In this document: positions 16,234-24,307 of the stretch, in pieces | Layout of the letters: each line of letters starts with the position of its first letter | Numbering within the stretch: the stretch's first letter is position 1 | Source of the DNA: F1-60-MAGs149 sp037133755 | Lineage (GTDB): Bacteria > Actinomycetota > Thermoleophilia > Gaiellales > F1-60-MAGs149 | Assembly: GCA_037133755.1 (NCBI GenBank) | Contig: JBAXNN010000005.1 | Span: 1-64,000 of the forward strand | Direction of reading: 5' to 3' | DNA: 64,000 nt | Translations under genes and position numbers: made by a program | Notes under the pieces: model-generated | What the model saw: only the letters and a program-made list of their open reading frames with translations | Databases searched by the model: none | Told to the model about the DNA's origin: nothing

Positions 16234-17066
16234 GCGGGCACCGTGCCAGATCCGAGCACCGGGCGAAGCACCGCCAGCGCCTCGGCATGCGGGGCGACGT
16301 CGTGCACACGCAGCATCCACGCCCCGCGCTCAATTGCGGCCATGCCGGCGGCGACCGTAGCCGTCGTCCGGTCGCGCTCTGCGTCGCCGAGCAGTGCGCC
16401 GAGAAAGCGCTTGCGCGACACACCGACGAGCACCGGACAGCCGGTCGCCTCGCCCAGCTCGTGCGTGGCGGCGAGGAGCGCGACGTTGTGCTCGACCGTC
16501 TTGCCGAAGCCGATGCCGGGATCCACGGCGATGCGACGCGGATCGATACCCGCTGCCATCAGTGCCTCGACGCGCGACCGAAGATAGTCGCCCACCTCAC
16601 GCACGACGTCGTCGTAGTGCGGCGCATCCTGCATCGTGCGCGGCTCGCCCTGCATGTGCATCACGCAAACGTCGACCTCGGCGTCGCGCACGACGTCGAC
16701 GATGCGCGGGTCGAAGGTGCAGCCGGTGACATCGTTGACCAACGTCGCGCCGGCGCTGATCGCGGCCTCCGCGACGGCGCTCTTCATCGTGTCGATCGAA
16801 ATCGGCGTGGAACTCGCAGCACGGATCCCGGTGACCACGTCGACGACGCGCTGCAGCTCTTCTGCCTCCGACACAGCTGCCGCTCCGGGGCGTGTCGACT
16901 CCCCGCCGACGTCGACAATCGCCGCGCCCTGGGCAACCAGCTCGAGCGCGTGCTGGATCGCGGCGTCACGGTCGGTGAACTGCCCGCCGTCGGAGAACGA
17001 GTCGGGCGTCACGTTGACGATGCCCATCAGGGCCGGGCCCGGGATACGTGTGGCAAGCGCCTCCAT
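16230..17066 (-). CDS. folP: dihydropteroate synthase
   Basis: A 278-residue TIM-barrel enzyme joining the pterin pyrophosphate with p-aminobenzoate, the sulfonamide target. Key motifs: 'MGIVNVTPDSFSDGG' (14-28), 'VDVGGESTRPGA' (51-62), 'DIGFGKT'-type 'DPGIGFGKT' (about 188-196), and 'VGVSRKRFLG' (about 220-229). It is first of the leftward operon folP-folB-folK-DUF2469-coaX-methyltransferase. A TAGGCT hexamer lies 8 bases upstream of the ATG. Confidence 0.97.
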   Translation of the reverse strand: MEALATRIPGPALMGIVNVTPDSFSDGGQFTDRDAAIQHALELVAQGAAIVDVGGESTRPGAAAVSEAEELQRVVDVVTGIRAASSTPISIDTMKSAVAEAAISAGATLVNDVTGCTFDPRIVDVVRDAEVDVCVMHMQGEPRTMQDAPHYDDVVREVGDYLRSRVEALMAAGIDPRRIAVDPGIGFGKTVEHNVALLAATHELGEATGCPVLVGVSRKRFLGALLGDAERDRTTATVAAGMAAIERGAWMLRVHDVAPHAEALAVLRPVLGSGTVPA

Positions 17067-17074
17067 CGAGCGGA

Positions 17075-17080
17075 AGCCTA
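17075..17080 (-). promoter_or_regulatory. -10 hexamer (TAGGCT) before folP
   Basis: TANNNT hexamer 8 bases before the folP ATG; the folate operon could start here with a leader of about one base. Confidence 0.4.
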
Positions 17081-17090
17081 CGCCTACGTG

Positions 17091-17792
17091 TCAGGCAGCG
17101 GGCGCGGCAGCCGTGGCCAAGAGCTCGGCAAGCTCGCGCGGCTTCGACCACATCGGCCAGTGACTCGTCGGCAGGTCCACGTACGTCACGTCGGTCAGCT
17201 CGGCAAGCCCTGCCAGCCACGGGTAGCCCTCTCCCACCGCCTCTTGCACCTGCTGCGAGGTGAAGCCCGTGCAGATCACGGTCGTCGGCACATCGCGACG
17301 CGCGTCGTGTTCGAGCACCGGCGCGTCGCGCAGGGTCGCGCCCGGCTGCGGCACGGCACGGTGCCGAAAGACCTGCAGCTGCTCCTTGCTGAGGCCGTCG
17401 AGATTCTCCTGCTGCAACTCGGCGTGCGTACGGAACGGCAGTTCGTCGTCCTCGAACTCCGGGTTGAGCGCGCCCGTACCGGGTGCGGAGTCGACGTAGA
17501 CCATCCTCGCGACCTGGCCCGGCAGCCGGTCGCTGGCGGCATAGCCCGCCACGCCCGTGCCGCTGTGGACCGCCAGCACCACCGGCGCATCGGCGGCCTC
17601 GATCGCGGCACAGATCGCATCGACGTGGTCGGCGAGGCTGATGCCCGAGCGATCGGCGTCGACCGACTCGAGGCCGGGCAGCGTCAGCGCAGTCACGTCG
17701 TGGCCCTCGGCACGCAGGACGTCAGCGACGTCGTCCCACGCCCACGCGCCGAGCCAGAAGCCGGGAACGAGGATGATCGGGGCGGACGTCAT
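17091..17792 (-). CDS. alpha/beta-fold hydrolase
   Basis: A 233-residue alpha/beta hydrolase. It begins 'IILVPGFWLGAWAWDDVADVL' (oxyanion-hole HG/PG-type loop), has the nucleophile elbow 'VHSGTG' with Ser about residue 77, a 'YVDSAPG' strand and a late 'TSHWPMWSKP' with the probable catalytic His near 216. This pattern is common in the esterase/haloperoxidase-like hydrolases with a 'GFWLGAWAW' start. Substrate unknown. It is upstream of folP on the same strand with a 24-base gap but probably not part of the folate pathway. Confidence 0.85.
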   Translation of the reverse strand: MTSAPIILVPGFWLGAWAWDDVADVLRAEGHDVTALTLPGLESVDADRSGISLADHVDAICAAIEAADAPVVLAVHSGTGVAGYAASDRLPGQVARMVYVDSAPGTGALNPEFEDDELPFRTHAELQQENLDGLSKEQLQVFRHRAVPQPGATLRDAPVLEHDARRDVPTTVICTGFTSQQVQEAVGEGYPWLAGLAELTDVTYVDLPTSHWPMWSKPRELAELLATAAAPAA

Positions 17793-17839
17793 GGCGGTAA
17801 AAGCCGGCGCCGCCCGCCCGAAAGGCCAGCGGCCCGGAG

Positions 17840-17913
17840 TAGCGGCGGTAGGACTCGAACCTACGACACGCGGATTATGATTCCGCTGCTCTAACCAACT
17901 GAGCTACGCCGCC
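17840..17913 (-). tRNA. tRNA-Met (CAU), elongator type
   Basis: A full cloverleaf of 74 bases on the minus strand: acceptor GGCGGCG with CGCCGCT, D-arm GCTC/GAGC, anticodon stem GCGGA/TCCGC with a 7-base loop holding CAT, T-arm GTAGG/CCTAC around TTCGAGT. It resembles the elongator methionine tRNA rather than the initiator (which is at 53601). A tRNA-Ile2 with lysidine-modified CAU is the alternative. CCA is not encoded. Confidence 0.93.
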
Positions 17914-17926
17914 GAACGCCGGGATG

Positions 17927-18859
17927 CTACCCGAAGTCGGCGGCGCGGCGTTGCGGGTTGGCGCGCGCCAGAGCGAGGGCGTCAGTCAGCCAGAGACGGC
18001 CGTGGCTCCACCACGCGCGCCCGTGCTTCCAGGCACCGACACGCGCGTAGATCGGGTGCCACGGGAAGTCGGTGCGCATCGCCTCGATGTAGGCCGGCGA
18101 CGCCTCTGGTGATCCGGCGATCGGGTCGTGGGCGCTCCACCACATGATCAAGGGCACCCGCGTGTCGCCGAACTGCGTCATGTGCTCGAGCGGACTCCGC
18201 TCGGCGTAACAGTCGGCGGCCTGGTCCGGCGTGCCGCCGCACTCGGCGAGCATCGCCTTGGTCTTCAGGTTCGGCGGGCCGGCAGGTGCGACGTTGCGAT
18301 AGTGCGCAGCGAGGTCAACCGGCGCGTCGAGCGCGACGACAGCAGCGAATTCATCGGGTGCCCGGTCCGCCGCCAGGAGCGCCTCCATGCCTCCCATGCT
18401 GGCGCCGACGATGATCACCCGCGTGGGGTCGATCGGTAGCCGCGGGGCCTTCAGATGCACGAGCCGTGGCACGCGCAGTTGGTCGCTGATCTGCCCGGGC
18501 GCACCGTACGAGAACTTGCGCGTCGCCACACCCTGGCCTTCGAGGCACGCCACGACGAAGCCGTAGCGCACCGGGGTCTGCCCGAAGGTCCGGTCGCACT
18601 GCACCTTGCCGTCGGCGCCGTGCAGGGCGATCACCAACGGCAGCGACCGACCGCGTGCCAGCTGTTGGAAATTGGAGGGAAAGGCGATGCGCATGGCTCG
18701 CAGATCGCCATTCCACGCGCGGTACGACGTGCGTACGACGACGACGCGTCCTGGCGCAGGCGTCTGCGCATCAGCGGAGGAGCAGAACAGCATCGCAAGC
18801 ACCGCGACAACGACCGCCAGACGGAGGTGCAGGTGGGATCGCAGAAGGGTGTGCGCCAT
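17927..18859 (-). CDS. secreted esterase/depolymerase-like alpha/beta hydrolase
   Basis: A 310-residue exported hydrolase. The N-terminal signal peptide (about 1-32) ends 'SADAQTPA'. The catalytic domain has 'LPLVIALHGADG' (oxyanion region) and the nucleophile elbow 'GASMGG' with the Ser near residue 160, followed by 'VALDAPVD' and 'WWSAHDPIAG' (likely acid) and late His residues. The pattern resembles the feruloyl-esterase/PHB-depolymerase (prolyl-oligopeptidase-like) group. ATG 18859 was chosen because it starts the signal peptide; an in-frame ATG 57 bases upstream gives a poor N-terminus. Confidence 0.78.
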   Translation of the reverse strand: MAHTLLRSHLHLRLAVVVAVLAMLFCSSADAQTPAPGRVVVVRTSYRAWNGDLRAMRIAFPSNFQQLARGRSLPLVIALHGADGKVQCDRTFGQTPVRYGFVVACLEGQGVATRKFSYGAPGQISDQLRVPRLVHLKAPRLPIDPTRVIIVGASMGGMEALLAADRAPDEFAAVVALDAPVDLAAHYRNVAPAGPPNLKTKAMLAECGGTPDQAADCYAERSPLEHMTQFGDTRVPLIMWWSAHDPIAGSPEASPAYIEAMRTDFPWHPIYARVGAWKHGRAWWSHGRLWLTDALALARANPQRRAADFG

Positions 18860-18931
18860 GGCGAGACAGGTCCGGTGACGACCGGGAGCCAGTATCGGCG
18901 GGCTCAGGTCCGTCATGGGTTCTGATCTGGT

Positions 18932-20095
18932 TTAGGCCTTGTGACACTGCGCGGCGAACATCGACCGCGATGCCGCAGGCTGAACGGCAGCATTGCCGAG
19001 GAACTCGCCGAGCACGCGACGATTGCCCGACCCGTCGGGGATCAACACGTCCTGGCCGTCGAGCGGTGCGGGCGTGCCGCCGAGATTGCAGCGCAGGCGC
19101 GTCGAGGCGCGCGCATCGAGGTAGCCGAGCTGGGTCATCTGCCACAGCGTCAGGTCCGTCGAGAAGGCACCGCCGAGCGCGGTGGCGACAGTGCGCAGGC
19201 GCAGCAGACCAATCGGACTCGCGATCTTCGACCGCAGCGCTTGGATGACCATCTGCTGGCGCTGTCCGCGGCTGACGTCGGAATCGGACGGGTTGAGGAT
19301 GTTCTTGCGGATGCGCGAGTACGCCAGCGCGTCGGCACCGTTCAGCGTGATGCGCCCCTTCGGGAACTTGTAGAGCTTGCCGTCGAAGATCGAGCGCATG
19401 TTGCCCGGGTTGTCGATGGTGATGCCGCCGACGGCATCGACAACCTTCTCGAGGCCGCTGAAGTCGATGATCATCACGTGATCGATCGGCAGACCCGTGT
19501 ACTCCGAGACGGTCTTGATTGCGAGCGCAGGACCACCGGTGGCGTAGGCCGCATTGATCTTCTGGTCGCCGTAGCCCGGCACGTTGACGCGGAGGTCGCG
19601 CGGGATCGCCAGCGTCGACTCCAACTGGCGGTTGGGATCGAACCGCATCACCTGCAGCGTGTCGGAGTTGGCGTGCGCATCGACGCCCATCAGCAAGATC
19701 GTGGTGGGGTCGGTGAGGATCGCGCCCGAGGGCGAGAGTGCGGCGCGCGCGCGAGGATCGAGGCGATCGTTGGCCTGCGAGACGGAACTGCGGACGGCGA
19801 GCATGCCGAGCGTCAACCAGCCGAGCAGCAGCACGATGACGATCACGAGAATCGTGACGATCCAGAATTTGAGTGAGCGCGGCTCGCGGCGGGTCGGGCG
19901 CCAGCCGGGCACGTCGCCCTTCCTCCACCAGCGGAAGCGGGGCGGCTCGATCGGCGGCGGCGCACCCGGTGGCGGCAGCTCGATCGCACCGCGGCGCTCG
20001 GGCGGCGCCTCGGGTACGGCAACGCTCGCACCGCGCTTGTCGGGCTTGACCTTGCCACCCTTGTAGGTCTTGTAGGGACGATCGCTCACGAACAC
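18932..20095 (-). CDS. LytR-CpsA-Psr (LCP) family cell-wall ligase
   Basis: A 387-residue membrane-anchored LCP protein, which transfers lipid-linked glycopolymers onto peptidoglycan. A Pro-rich cytoplasmic tail (1-75) is followed by one transmembrane helix (about 76-99) and the extracellular LCP domain with 'TILLMGVDAHANSDTLQVMRF' (pyrophosphate Asp/Arg), 'LAIPRDLRVNVPGYGDQKINAAYATGG', and 'GRITLNGADALAYSRIRKN'. The start is GTG 20095, 9 bases after GGAGG; a second GTG at 20089 is in frame. Divergent from rsmI. Confidence 0.92.
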   Translation of the reverse strand: MFVSDRPYKTYKGGKVKPDKRGASVAVPEAPPERRGAIELPPPGAPPPIEPPRFRWWRKGDVPGWRPTRREPRSLKFWIVTILVIVIVLLLGWLTLGMLAVRSSVSQANDRLDPRARAALSPSGAILTDPTTILLMGVDAHANSDTLQVMRFDPNRQLESTLAIPRDLRVNVPGYGDQKINAAYATGGPALAIKTVSEYTGLPIDHVMIIDFSGLEKVVDAVGGITIDNPGNMRSIFDGKLYKFPKGRITLNGADALAYSRIRKNILNPSDSDVSRGQRQQMVIQALRSKIASPIGLLRLRTVATALGGAFSTDLTLWQMTQLGYLDARASTRLRCNLGGTPAPLDGQDVLIPDGSGNRRVLGEFLGNAAVQPAASRSMFAAQCHKA

Positions 20096-20119
20096 AGGGT
20101 ATTCCCTCCTGCGACCGCG

Positions 20120-20125
20120 TACCCT
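20120..20125 (+). promoter_or_regulatory. -10 hexamer (TACCCT) 6 bases before rsmI ATG
   Basis: TACCCT plus a 6-base spacer and ATG: the same leaderless arrangement as dusB and metG. Confidence 0.55.
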
Positions 20126-20131
20126 CCCCGT

Positions 20132-20935
20132 ATGGCGGGACGGCTCACCATCTGCGCGACACCGATCGGGAATCTCGAGGACCTGACACCCCGCGTACGT
20201 GCGGCGCTCGGCGCGTGCGACCTCGTGGCCTGCGAGGACACGCGCCGCACCGGGCAGCTGCTGCACCTGCTCGGCATCGATGTCCGCATGACCTCGATCG
20301 AGGCGCACCGCGAGGAAGCGGCGATTCCCGATCTGCTGCGGCGCCTCGCGGCGGGCGAGCATGTCTGCCTCGCGACCGACGCCGGCATGCCGCTCGTGTC
20401 CGACCCCGGTGGCGCCGCGGTGCGCGCGGCGATCAGCGCGGGGATCGACGTCGAGGTGCTGCCCGGCGCCGACGCCGTCACCACCGCGCTCGTGGCATCC
20501 GGGCTGCCCGCAGACCGCTTCGCCTTCATCGGCTTCCTGCCCCGCGCCGTCGGTGCGATCAACAAGACGCTGGACGAGGCCGACGGCTGGGGTATCACGC
20601 TCGTCGCCTTCGAGTCGCCCAATCGCCTGCCTTCCACGCTGGCGCTCTTGGCGGAACGCGCGCCGGAGCGACGCATCGCCGTCTGCCGCGAGCTGACGAA
20701 ACTGCACGAGGAGATTGCCCGTGGGACGGCGACCGAGCTCGCGGAGCGCTTCGCCGCCGCACCGAAGGGCGAGATCGTGCTCGTCCTCGCACCGGTGGCG
20801 ACGGAGGGCGTTGCGCCCGCCGCGATCGAGTCGGCTGTGGCAGAGCTGCGCGAGCGCGGACTCGGCGCCAAGGATGCCGCACGGATCGTCGCCGGGCTCA
20901 CCGGCCGTTCGGCGCGCGACCTCTACCGACCCTGA
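20132..20935 (+). CDS. rsmI: 16S rRNA (cytidine-1402-2'-O)-methyltransferase
   Basis: A 267-residue tetrapyrrole-methylase-fold enzyme that 2'-O-methylates C1402 in the ribosomal P site. It starts 'LTICATPIGNLEDLTPRV' (5-22), then 'ACEDTRRTGQLL', 'ATDAGMPLVSDPGG' (SAM site), 'ASGLPADRFAFIGFLP' and 'AVCRELTKLHEEI'. One departure: the usual PGPSA before the 'ASGLP' block reads PGADA. Length is slightly short of E. coli RsmI (286). Confidence 0.95.
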   Translation: MAGRLTICATPIGNLEDLTPRVRAALGACDLVACEDTRRTGQLLHLLGIDVRMTSIEAHREEAAIPDLLRRLAAGEHVCLATDAGMPLVSDPGGAAVRAAISAGIDVEVLPGADAVTTALVASGLPADRFAFIGFLPRAVGAINKTLDEADGWGITLVAFESPNRLPSTLALLAERAPERRIAVCRELTKLHEEIARGTATELAERFAAAPKGEIVLVLAPVATEGVAPAAIESAVAELRERGLGAKDAARIVAGLTGRSARDLYRP

Positions 20936-21029
20936 GGCGGGTGCGCCACGCGACGATCGTGGCACTTGAGCCGGCGCTCCTCTGCCAAGCAGCGGCAGGC
21001 TCGGCACGGCAAAGACGCGGTCGATCCGA

Positions 21030-21140
21030 GGTGGATGCTCCAAAGGGGTCAGACCCTTTTGGCGCATAGGACATCGTCGCCGCTACGTCGCACGTCGACG
21101 CGATGCTCCAAAAGGGTCTGACCCCTTTGGAGCATCCACC
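21030..21140. repeat. 33-bp perfect inverted repeat with GGGTCTGACCCC-type core
   Basis: Arms 21030-21062 and 21108-21140 are perfect reverse complements of 33 bases, separated by 45 bases. Each arm itself contains a near-palindromic core AAAGGG(G)TCWGACCC(C)TTT. The same core (GGGGTCTGACCCC) is the centre of the palindrome at 46000-46030. It lies in the 299-base gap between rsmI and metG and could end rsmI transcription; it may be a small mobile or REP-like element. Confidence 0.85.
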
Positions 21141-21143
21141 CCG

Positions 21144-21257
21144 GTGAGGAAGGTCGGTGTCGGCACGGGGCTGCGGGATCGGCGCACGGTCCTCGTGCCG
21201 CCCGCTGCGCGTCCGCGCCGATACCCTTAGCCCCGTGCCGACACCGACCTTCCTCAC
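21144..21257. repeat. 29-bp inverted repeat that pairs with the metG start
   Basis: Arms 21144-21172 and 21229-21257 are perfectly complementary over 29 bases with a 56-base loop. The right arm covers the last 6 bases before the metG GTG and its first 23 bases. A smaller nested stem (21178-21185 with 21215-21222) lies in the loop. Together with the repeat just upstream it fills the rsmI-metG gap. Confidence 0.85.
21222..21227 (+). promoter_or_regulatory. -10 hexamer (TACCCT) 7 bases before metG GTG
   Basis: TACCCT in the context GATACCCT, 7 bases before GTG 21235. If used, the mRNA starts at the GTG and lacks the left arm of the inverted repeat. Confidence 0.5.
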
Positions 21258-22767
21258 GACGCCGATCTACTACGTCAACGCGCAGCCGCACCTCGGCCAC
21301 GCGTACACGACGATCGCGGCCGACATCTACGCGCGCCACATGCGACAGCGCGGCGAGGACGTGTTCTTCCTGACCGGCACCGACGAGCACGGCGACAAGA
21401 ACGCGCGCGTCGCCGAGGAGCTTGGCCTGACGCCACAGGCGTTCGTTGACAAGAACAGCGCCAACTTCCTCCGCATGACCGAGGACGTCCGCGCAACGCA
21501 GGACTTCTTCATCCGCACCACGGACGAGGGCCACATGACCTTCGTGCAGAACTTCCTGCAGACGCTGAAGGACAACGGCCACGTCTACGAGGGCACCTAC
21601 GAGGGGCTGTACTGCACCGGCTGCGAGGCCTTCTACAAGGAAGAGGAGCTCGTCGACGGGCTCTGCCCCGACCACGGCACCAAGCCCGAGTGGCTGCAGG
21701 AGTCGAACTGGTTCTTCCGCCTGAGCGCCTTCGAGCAGCCGTTGCTTGACCACTATGACGCCACGCCGAACTTCGTCAGCCCGCAATCGCGCTTCAACGA
21801 GGCCCGGTCGTTCATCGCCGGCGGCCTCGACGACGTGTCGCTGTCACGCGCCTCGATCGACTGGGGTGTGCCGCTGCCCTGGGCACCCGAGCAGACGTGT
21901 TACGTGTGGTTCGACGCGCTCCTCAACTACGCCTCGTCGCTGACGTACGCGCGCCCCGGCGAAGATCTGACCAGCCGCTACTGGCCGCCGCGCTGGCAGC
22001 TCCTGGCCAAGGACATCCTCAAGTTCCACGCGGTGATCTGGCCGGCGATGCTGCTCGGCGCGGGCTACGCGCTGCCGCAGCGGCTGATGATCCACGGCTA
22101 CCTGACGGTGCGCGACACGAAGATGTCGAAGTCGCTCGGCAACGTGCTCGACCCGTTCGCCGTGATCGAGGCCTATGGCGTCGACGCGCTCCGCTTCTAC
22201 CTGCTGCGCGACGTGCGCTTCGGCGGCGACGGCGGCATCTCGTACGAGGCCGTGCACGAGCGCTACCACTCCGAGCTCGCCAACGATCTGGGCAATCTCG
22301 TCAACCGCGTGGTCGCGATGATCGGGAAGTACCGCGACGGCATCGTGCCCGCCGCGCAGTGCGACTCCACGATCGCGGGCGCGGTCGAGCAGGCGCGCGA
22401 GGCCGTTGGGCGCCACGTCGCCGACATGGAGCTGACGGAGGCGCTCGAAGCCGCGTGGGAGATCGTCCGCGACCTCAATCGCTTCGTCGATGCACGGGCA
22501 CCGTGGACGCTGGCGAAGGATCCTGACAAAGCGGCCGAGCTCGACGAGGTCCTCTACACGCTCGCCGATGGCACGCGTGCCGTGGCGGTCTTGCTCGCCG
22601 CCGTCCTGCCCGAGAGCGCCCCGCGCATCCTCGCCGCACTGGGAGCCGACGCGTCGGTCGATTGGAGCCAGGCCGCACCCAACCTGCTCGTCGGCGGCAC
22701 GGCGACCGCGCCCGTCGGACCGCTCTTCCCCCGGGTCGAGGAGCCGCTCGGGGGCGATGCGTCCTGA
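21235..22767 (+). CDS. metG: methionyl-tRNA synthetase
   Basis: A 510-residue class I synthetase. The N-terminus 'PTFLTTPIYYVNAQPHLGHAY' carries the HIGH-like PHLGHAY, a zinc-knuckle region 'YCTGCEAFY...GLCPDHG' lies near 125-150, and the KMSKS motif appears as 'DTKMSKSLGN' near 298-307. The C-terminal anticodon-binding helices are present; the optional tRNA-binding EMAP domain is absent, as in shorter bacterial forms. The GTG start matches where the family begins and follows a -10 hexamer. It heads the chain metG-tatD-rsmA-ispE. Confidence 0.96.
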   Translation: MPTPTFLTTPIYYVNAQPHLGHAYTTIAADIYARHMRQRGEDVFFLTGTDEHGDKNARVAEELGLTPQAFVDKNSANFLRMTEDVRATQDFFIRTTDEGHMTFVQNFLQTLKDNGHVYEGTYEGLYCTGCEAFYKEEELVDGLCPDHGTKPEWLQESNWFFRLSAFEQPLLDHYDATPNFVSPQSRFNEARSFIAGGLDDVSLSRASIDWGVPLPWAPEQTCYVWFDALLNYASSLTYARPGEDLTSRYWPPRWQLLAKDILKFHAVIWPAMLLGAGYALPQRLMIHGYLTVRDTKMSKSLGNVLDPFAVIEAYGVDALRFYLLRDVRFGGDGGISYEAVHERYHSELANDLGNLVNRVVAMIGKYRDGIVPAAQCDSTIAGAVEQAREAVGRHVADMELTEALEAAWEIVRDLNRFVDARAPWTLAKDPDKAAELDEVLYTLADGTRAVAVLLAAVLPESAPRILAALGADASVDWSQAAPNLLVGGTATAPVGPLFPRVEEPLGGDAS

Positions 22768-23510
22768 TCGATACCCACACCCATCTCACAAGCTGCGATG
22801 ACCCGCCGCTGCAGGTGATCGCGCGGGCCCGCGAGGTCGGCGTGCAGCGCATGGTCACGATCGGCTCGAGCGCATCTGAGATGGCCGCCGTCACACCGCT
22901 GCTGGAGGAGCCGGGCATCTACACGACAGCGGGGCTGCATCCGAACAGCGCCGACCAGTGGACCGACGAGCTGGAGGTTCAGATCCGCGAGCGCGCCGCG
23001 CACCCTCGCTGCGTCGCGATCGGCGAGACCGGCCTCGACTGGTTCCGCGAGCACGCCGACCGCGCCACCCAGACCGAGGTCTTCCGCCGTCAGCTGGCGC
23101 TCGCCCGCGAGCTCGACAAGACCGTCTCGATCCACTGCCGCGATGCCGATGAGGAGTGCTTTCCGCTGCTCATCGAGGAGGGTCCGGAGCGCGTGATCCT
23201 GCACTGCTTCGCCGTGCCGCACCGCCTCGACGAGGCGATCGCCAACGGCTGGTGGTGCTCGTTCGCGGGCAACGTGACGTACCCGAAGGCCTCCGACCTA
23301 CTGCTCGCCGCGGCACGCTGCCCCGCCGACCGCATCCTGCTCGAGACCGATGCGCCGTACCTCACGCCCGTCCCGCATCGGGGGACGCCCAACGAGCCGG
23401 CCTACGTGATGGACACGCTGCGCGCCGTCGCGCTTGTCCGCGGCGTCACGCCGGAGGAGCTGGCGGCGCAGGTCGAGGCGAACGCCGACGCCGCCTACGC
23501 GATCGCCTGA
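22764..23510 (+). CDS. tatD: TatD-family metal-dependent DNase
   Basis: A 248-residue TIM-barrel hydrolase. Metal ligands are visible: 'DTHTH' at the N-terminus, 'GETGLDW' (Glu, near 91-97), 'SIHCRD' (His) and 'LHCF' (His), and 'LLETDAPYL' (Asp). TatD proteins are Mg-dependent 3'-5' exonucleases. No ATG, GTG or TTG lies near the expected start; the family alignment puts it at CTG 22764, which overlaps the metG stop as CTGA. An in-frame ATG at 22662 would overlap metG by over 100 bases and adds a low-complexity Arg-rich stretch, so it was rejected. Confidence 0.85.
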   Translation: MIDTHTHLTSCDDPPLQVIARAREVGVQRMVTIGSSASEMAAVTPLLEEPGIYTTAGLHPNSADQWTDELEVQIRERAAHPRCVAIGETGLDWFREHADRATQTEVFRRQLALARELDKTVSIHCRDADEECFPLLIEEGPERVILHCFAVPHRLDEAIANGWWCSFAGNVTYPKASDLLLAAARCPADRILLETDAPYLTPVPHRGTPNEPAYVMDTLRAVALVRGVTPEELAAQVEANADAAYAIA

Positions 23511-24307
23511 TGGGCCAGCGCTTCGGGCAGAACTTCCTGCGCGATCCGAACCTCGCGCGCGTCGCGATCGATCGCGCCGAGCTGCAGCCCAACGACGTCG
23601 TGCTCGAGGTAGGGCCTGGCAAGGGCATCCTCACCGAGCTGTTGGCGGAGACCGTCGCAACGGTGCAGGCGATCGAGATCGATCACGTGCTGGAGCCGCA
23701 CCTGACGCCACTACTGGCCGCGCACCCCAACGTGCAGCTGACGTGGGGCGACGCGATGAAGGTGCCGCTTGGCGAACTCTCCCCCGCCCCTACCGCGTTC
23801 GTCGCGAATCTGCCGTACAACGTCGCCACGCCGCTGGTGCTACGTTCGATCTCAGAGCTGCCCACGATCACGCGCTGGTGCGTGATGGTGCAGCGCGAGA
23901 TCGCCGACCGCATGTTCGCCGACCCGTCGACGCCGGCCTACGGCGCCGTCAGCGTGCTGATGCAGCTCGCCTGCGACCGCACCGACCTCCACCCCGTCGG
24001 CCGCGCCGTCTTCGACCCACCACCGCGCGTCGACTCCGCGCTCGTGGCCTTCCACCGTCGCAGCGACTGGCCGGAGCGCGCGCCCGACTGGGAGCGACTG
24101 TCGCGGCTGGTGCACGCGGGCTTCCAGCATCGCCGCAAGACGCTCGTCAACGGGCTGACGATGGCGCAGCTCGCCACGCGGGAGCAGGCCGAATCCGTGC
24201 TGGCAGCGCTGGGCTACGACGTGCGCATTCGTGCCGAGGCGATCGCGCCCGCCGGCTGGCCGCCGCTGCTCGATGCCCTGGCAGCGGCTACGGTGGCATC
24301 GTCATGA
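23510..24307 (+). CDS. rsmA: 16S rRNA (adenine-1518/1519-N6)-dimethyltransferase
   Basis: A 265-residue KsgA/Dim1 enzyme that dimethylates two adenines in helix 45 of 16S rRNA. It begins 'GQRFGQNFLRDPNLARV', has SAM motif 'VLEVGPGKGILTELL' (about 28-42), and the catalytic 'NLPYNVATPL' (about 99-108), then 'FDPPPRVDSALV'. It overlaps the tatD stop as TGATG (one base) and ends four bases into ispE. The metG-tatD-rsmA-ispE order is common in Gram-positive bacteria. Confidence 0.96.
   Translation: MGQRFGQNFLRDPNLARVAIDRAELQPNDVVLEVGPGKGILTELLAETVATVQAIEIDHVLEPHLTPLLAAHPNVQLTWGDAMKVPLGELSPAPTAFVANLPYNVATPLVLRSISELPTITRWCVMVQREIADRMFADPSTPAYGAVSVLMQLACDRTDLHPVGRAVFDPPPRVDSALVAFHRRSDWPERAPDWERLSRLVHAGFQHRRKTLVNGLTMAQLATREQAESVLAALGYDVRIRAEAIAPAGWPPLLDALAAATVASS

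Noticed and set aside
22662..22763. Upstream ATG start for tatD
   Set aside because: It would overlap metG by over 100 bases and adds an Arg-rich stretch unlike any TatD N-terminus.
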